Assembly (NCBI RefSeq): GCF_004027225.2 | Contig: NC_044290.2 | Span: 4,170,906-4,234,905 of the forward strand | Direction of reading: 5' to 3' | Length of the DNA stretch: 64,000 nt | DNA from: Strigops habroptila | Taxonomy: Eukaryota > Chordata > Aves > Psittaciformes > Psittacidae | Shown: positions 59,781 through 64,000 of the stretch, piece after piece | Numbering within the stretch: position 1 is the first letter of the stretch | How the letters are laid out: every line of letters begins with the position of its first letter | Program-made: the position numbers and the translations under genes | Notes under the pieces: model-generated | Seen by the model: the letters and a program-made list of their open reading frames with translations, nothing else | The model's database searches: none | What the model was told of the DNA's origin: nothing

Positions 59781-60150
59781 CGAGCCACTTCTGCCCTGTC
59801 CGCTCTTCCCCTGCTCCACTGGGAGTGAGGAGCCCCGTGGGGAAGATCCGTTTCGTGTCAGGGAACGGCGGCTCTGCCCTCAGCCCCGGCCGGGGACGGC
59901 GGCTCCCGCCTCAGCCGGCGGGTGGCGTCACAGGCGTGGCGCCTGCTCCCGGGTCCCCCTGAGGGGGGCGGCCCCGTGAGCGCGGGAAGCGCCGGCCCTG
60001 AGGTGGGTGCTATGGCGGCCGGTGTGCCGTGGCGTCCTCTCCCGTCGCTGTTCCTAGGAACCGGCCCGAGCCCTCCATACCGCTTCGGCGGGGGTCGTAG
60101 GGAGCAGGCCCCGGTGCGAGGCTGCTGCCCCTGGGGCTTGTAGGGGCATC
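59781..60150. promoter_or_regulatory. CpG-rich promoter-like block, gene unassigned
   Basis: The block is CpG-dense. It includes a CRE-like 'tggcgtca' at 59933-59940 and a possible plus-strand splice donor 'CCTGAG|GTGGGT' at about 60002. I could not match any reading frame to FOXK2 exon 1 or another known N-terminus. It may start a long non-coding RNA, an alternative 5' exon of the next gene, or a minus-strand transcript. Confidence 0.45.
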
Positions 60151-60900
60151 ACTGAGGGAACTGCTGCCTCCTCAGGCTCCGCTGAGTGTCCGTGTGAGGA
60201 TTTTCTCGTCAAAGTGCTTTTATTTTCATGCAGGTCTTCTTAAGTAAAGCAAACTGTCTGGCTGTCATAATTTTTTCATCAGAAAATTGGGGTAGTTCAG
60301 TGTAGTTGACCAAGTAATCTCCACTCATGTTTTGACCTGAGCATGATTCTCTTCCATTAAGCCAGCATTAAAACGTGTGAGTATTGTGTTAGTGCAGTCA
60401 ATACTACACATTTAGTTAGAATGGTTACAAAACCAGCAAAATGTGTACTTGTACTTGAGCTGCTTGCAGGTAGAGGAACGGATGATGCTTGTCCTGAGAG
60501 GATTTGTTGGTCCCAGATCACTCTGACCCTGCACTGGAGCTCTGGCAGTTCCCCACTGTCCTGACCAGAGCTGCCTCAGAGCCGTCTGTTGCTGGATCAG
60601 AAATGCTCTTCAGCTGCAGCCTCCTATGGAGAATGGGGACTCACAAGGAGCTATGCTGCAGGTATTGCCACCTCCCAAGGAGCTCATGTGTTCTGAGTTT
60701 GCCTAGAGAAAAACAGCAATCCTTCTGGGTATTGCTTAGATGGCTTCCATAAGTAAGTACTTTCTCTTGCTGAAGAATACTGAAAGTAGCTGAAATTCTT
60801 GCCTGTTGGCGAGGTGGTAATTCACCACCTTTCTCCACACAGCAGTATCTCACTCTTGCGGGATTCAGTACTGGCTACCAAGAGAACAGGAGAAGATTGG
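60151..60900. other. Unique sequence with no recognised gene
   Basis: GC content drops quickly after the CpG block. No conserved exon, repeat or RNA gene could be supported. Confidence 0.45.
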
Positions 60901-61012
60901 GCCAGGTTGGATGGAGATGGCTTAGTGTGTGGTGTCCCTGCCCATGGCAGGGGGTTTGGAACTAGATGATCTTAAGGTCCTTTCCAACCCTAACTATTCT
61001 ATGATTCTAAAA
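60901..61012 (+). mobile_element. CR1 LINE 3' end
   Basis: 'gccaggttggatggagatgg' leads into 'ggtgtccctgcccatggcag' and the canonical terminal 'ctattctatgattct'. Plus orientation, about 110 bp, one of the better preserved termini here. Confidence 0.9.
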
Positions 61013-64000
61013 AATGGCAGTACTGAAGGCAGAGGTACAACCCGAAGGTACTGATGGCCAAAACCCTCAACTTTATTTAGAGGGTGTGTGTAGCAAAGCA
61101 TTGAATCAATATGGACTGTTTCTCTTAAAGATCTAAAATTATTGTAAGAAAAACAAAGAGTTGTTTTTAGAAGGCCTTTTATGAACAGGTAATGCTTTTT
61201 TGGCTGTGGCATTGGGAATTCTGTTCCTATTCAGTCTGAGTTCTCTGATGGGGTAGTGAAGCAAAGCAAGGTAGATGCTTTTTGGAGGAAAAAGCAGATG
61301 GTGAGAGGAAGAAAGTAAAAATAGAAAGCATGAAGCAAATATATTGTTAGAGATGCTGTTTTTCTCTAGTTAAAATGCTGAGAGAGCTGGTCTTTGTGAA
61401 GAGCTAATTAATACCAGTGATGTATTTTTTCATGTGGTAGCAGTATTGCACTAGAACATGGAAATATTTTGTGTTAGTGTCATAAATCACTTTTTGCCTA
61501 GGAATAACACTTGTAACATGGCTCAAAGAGCAAAGGGAAGAACCACTGCAGTAGGATATTATGAAGCCCAATCTAAAAGGATTCAGTTCATGGAGTATAG
61601 GTGTTTCCATGCCCGCTTAACATAATGGTTTGGATTCATCCTCTTTGTCTTCAGAGTCCTTTATTCACTGATAACTGGAAATTGGGAGAATATACCAGAT
61701 AAAGGATCAGCATTCCCATGCATTCTGGAAACAGGCTACTTAGCTAGATAAACTTGGTCTCTGTATGGTTTTTATTCTATTACATAGATAAATTACTATA
61801 TGAAGTTTACATTGGCATTTCCAGGGAGCAGTTTCTCAATCCCATCTCACAAATATACATAAAACATGAAATTAAATAGAGTATTTAAACATACTGCTGG
61901 GTTTACTGATTGCTCTTGAAGCAGCATAGGGCATTTTATATTGAAAACCACATGCTTCAGGAGACAGGAGGCTTCATAAGTTCGTAAGATATGTTGCTGC
62001 TGTGCTTACATTTGGAAGCTACACATGCAGGAGCTCGGAGACAAGATGATTGCTCTGGAAACTAATGAAACATAGTGAAATATTTATCAGCGGAAAGGTG
62101 ATAGTGTAGCTGGGATTTTCAGGGAGAACTTGATGGTAAGAGGAGAAGAGTGAGTTGAAGTAATGTAGTAGAGACTGCTATGAGCTATATAAACCTTTGG
62201 AATTCTTTCCTGCGTAGCTGCAGTGGCTGTTCAGGAGGAGGCAGAGTGCTGCACCTGGTGTCCTCAGTTATGTTTCTTTGCATTTGCTGGGGAGGAAAAC
62301 GAACCTTAACCTTTGCTGAGCCTGGGGTATGGGCTTTGAAATTTCATTCCTAAGTGGCAGCTGCTGCTGCTGTATAACATACACTCCATTGTACCAGGAA
62401 TGTGTGTTTATTAAAGGACTTGTGTGAAACAGTTCAGGGGCAAAATATTAACCTCACTGGCATGGACATCCAAGTGGTAAAATCAACATTAATATAAATA
62501 TTGGTGGAGTTAAAAGCATTCCCTTGCTTTCCCTGTGTCTGCCACACAGCCAGAATTGGCTAAAGCTGGAGAAATTAATACTGGCTCACAGACCTCCTTA
62601 AAACCCCACAAATATGGCAAGCTACATTAACTTAAAAGCTTTGCCTTTTTTTTTTCTTATCTATTAATTCATTGTTGGGAACACAGCCATACACCTTAGT
62701 TTTTTAAATGCTATTTTTAATTTTGCTACTATGCATGACAGCTTGTTTAATGTACTGAAAAGGTGAGTGGTTGCATATTTACTTTTGTTTCAAAGCTACT
62801 TGGTGGAAGTAAATGTTGTTAGTAACCCCTTGTTTCTCCCAGCAGCTCTGTGATTTCAGGATAACCAGGAACCTATAAGCACACAACAGCTTTTAGTGGT
62901 TAACATGGTTAACACATTATTTGGAATGTGAACGTGTTTATACAGACTACACTTGTGAAGGCCATAAGTACAAAAAGCCTCTTAAACAGTAATATTTACT
63001 TGGAAACAGTATCACCAATTATCTATTTTGCAGAAATAATGGTGACAGAGGAGGAATTCTCTCATATTTAAATGAAAAGGTTAAAATGCAGGGGATTATC
63101 CTTAGATACAAGTACCACTGAGAATTTGTGCTATTTTGAGAGAACCTATAATTATGCTATGATAATTCTTTGCTTCTTTTTTTCCTACTCCTCTATTAAC
63201 TCACACACTAAAATGTGTCATGAAAATCTGCTCACGTACTGTCGTAAATGATGAGGTAGTGAAACGGATTTCAGGACGTGATGGCTTTTTTTCTTCAGTT
63301 CTTTATTTTCAAGTTATGTAGAAGTTGGACAAAACCCAAGCAAAATATTTTTGTTTCGGTTATTCAGCTGATTCAGCAGCTGCAGATAAATGTTTCTATG
63401 AGCCTTCAGTCAGTTCTTGAGGTAACTTGTTTGACTTGTTACTGTGAGTCTACCAACACTGATAGAAATACTAAATTGGCAGGTATGATTGTCCCTCTCT
63501 TTGGTGAAAATTATCCATAACTATTGCTGGCTAACTTGCTCTGTGGATTTAGTGATTTTAAAATGCAGTATATGTAAGTGGAAGTGTGTGGAGGTGCCAA
63601 GAAACTGGTAGAACATGCGCTGTGTTTGGCTGTGGTTGGAATGCTTTGTGACAGCATGGATTTTGAGTTTGGATGCATTTTCTTTTCCCTGGTGTCACTG
63701 ATTTAGTATTTCCCTTTCAACAAGCAAGTCAAATGTCAAATTTTCCGCTCCTTAGAGGATGTGTCTGATTTTGTCTCTGAATCTGGCCTTTCAGGAGGTA
63801 AAATAATAATATTCTATACAGTATTATACTGTGTTATTAGAGAGGATTTTTGAAATTTATACTGGGAACACTGCTTGGAAAACCTGTGTTTTCTATCGTT
63901 TGTACATTTACTGAAGTTATTAAATGAATATTTAAAGATCTATTTTGCTACCTGCTCCCTCTTTGCATCGGTAACTTGCAGATCGCAGTTTTTACCTCAG
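61013..64000. other. Unique AT-rich sequence to the right edge
   Basis: No exon with family similarity, no further CR1 terminus and no RNA gene seen. In human the next gene is FOXK2, as I recall, so this may be its upstream region or first intron. Nothing in the sequence itself proves that. Confidence 0.4.

Noticed and set aside
59536-60143. Frames of 147 and 73 codons in the orphan CpG island as FOXK2 exon 1
   Set aside because: The translations do not resemble the FOXK2 N-terminus or its forkhead-associated domain, so I did not assign the gene.
1-64000. CRISPR arrays, insertion sequences, operons or endogenous viral genes
   Set aside because: Nothing of this kind was seen. The sequence is plainly vertebrate nuclear DNA, and the only mobile elements supported are CR1 LINE tails.

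Overview
The window looks like a bird (Aves) nuclear chromosome. It has intron-split vertebrate genes with GT-AG splice sites, fairly short introns, CpG-rich promoters, and at least nine truncated CR1 LINE 3' ends (CR1 is the dominant avian retrotransposon). I cannot name the species. I assembled gene structures by hand from splice sites, reading-frame continuity and recognition of the vertebrate families. Gene order is OGFOD3(-) / HEXD(+) / CYBC1(-) / NARF(+), followed by RNA polymerase III genes. As I recall it, this matches human 17q25.3, where FOXK2 comes next.

Layout. 1-8457: 5' part of OGFOD3 on the minus strand (coding exons 1-3; the rest lies off the left edge). 8458-8748: a head-to-head CpG-rich promoter shared with HEXD. 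8749-16474: complete 12-exon HEXD (466 aa). 16475-21932: convergent space between HEXD and CYBC1, with a few weak coding-like fragments. 21933-29440: complete CYBC1 on the minus strand (6 coding exons, 190 aa, plus a predicted non-coding first exon). 29440-33750: non-coding spacer. 33780-35110: NARF CpG island. 34877-51040: complete 11-exon NARF (459 aa). 51041-55900: NARF 3' flank with several poly(A) signals. 55920-58954: a Pol III cluster, tRNA-Gln(TTG), tRNA-Gln(CTG) and initiator tRNA-Met on the minus strand and a full-length U6 snRNA gene on the plus strand, with a small minisatellite between the last two. 59780-60150: an unassigned CpG-rich, promoter-like block. 60150-64000: no recognised gene.

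The genes are housekeeping or regulatory and do not form one pathway. HEXD is a GH20 hexosaminidase, OGFOD3 a membrane-anchored 2-oxoglutarate/iron oxygenase, CYBC1 the chaperone of the phagocyte NADPH oxidase core, and NARF a hydrogenase-like Fe-S protein that binds prelamin A. What links them here is promoter and terminator sharing: OGFOD3/HEXD are divergent and HEXD/CYBC1 convergent.

I found no clearly novel multi-gene system. The observations I would look at first are a predicted NARF upstream ORF whose stop overlaps the NARF start codon, an overlapping upstream ORF in CYBC1, competing tandem splice donors in HEXD exon 11, compensatory acceptor-stem changes in a duplicated tRNA-Gln, an intact-looking U6 locus, and telomere-like hexamers in a 94-bp HEXD intron.
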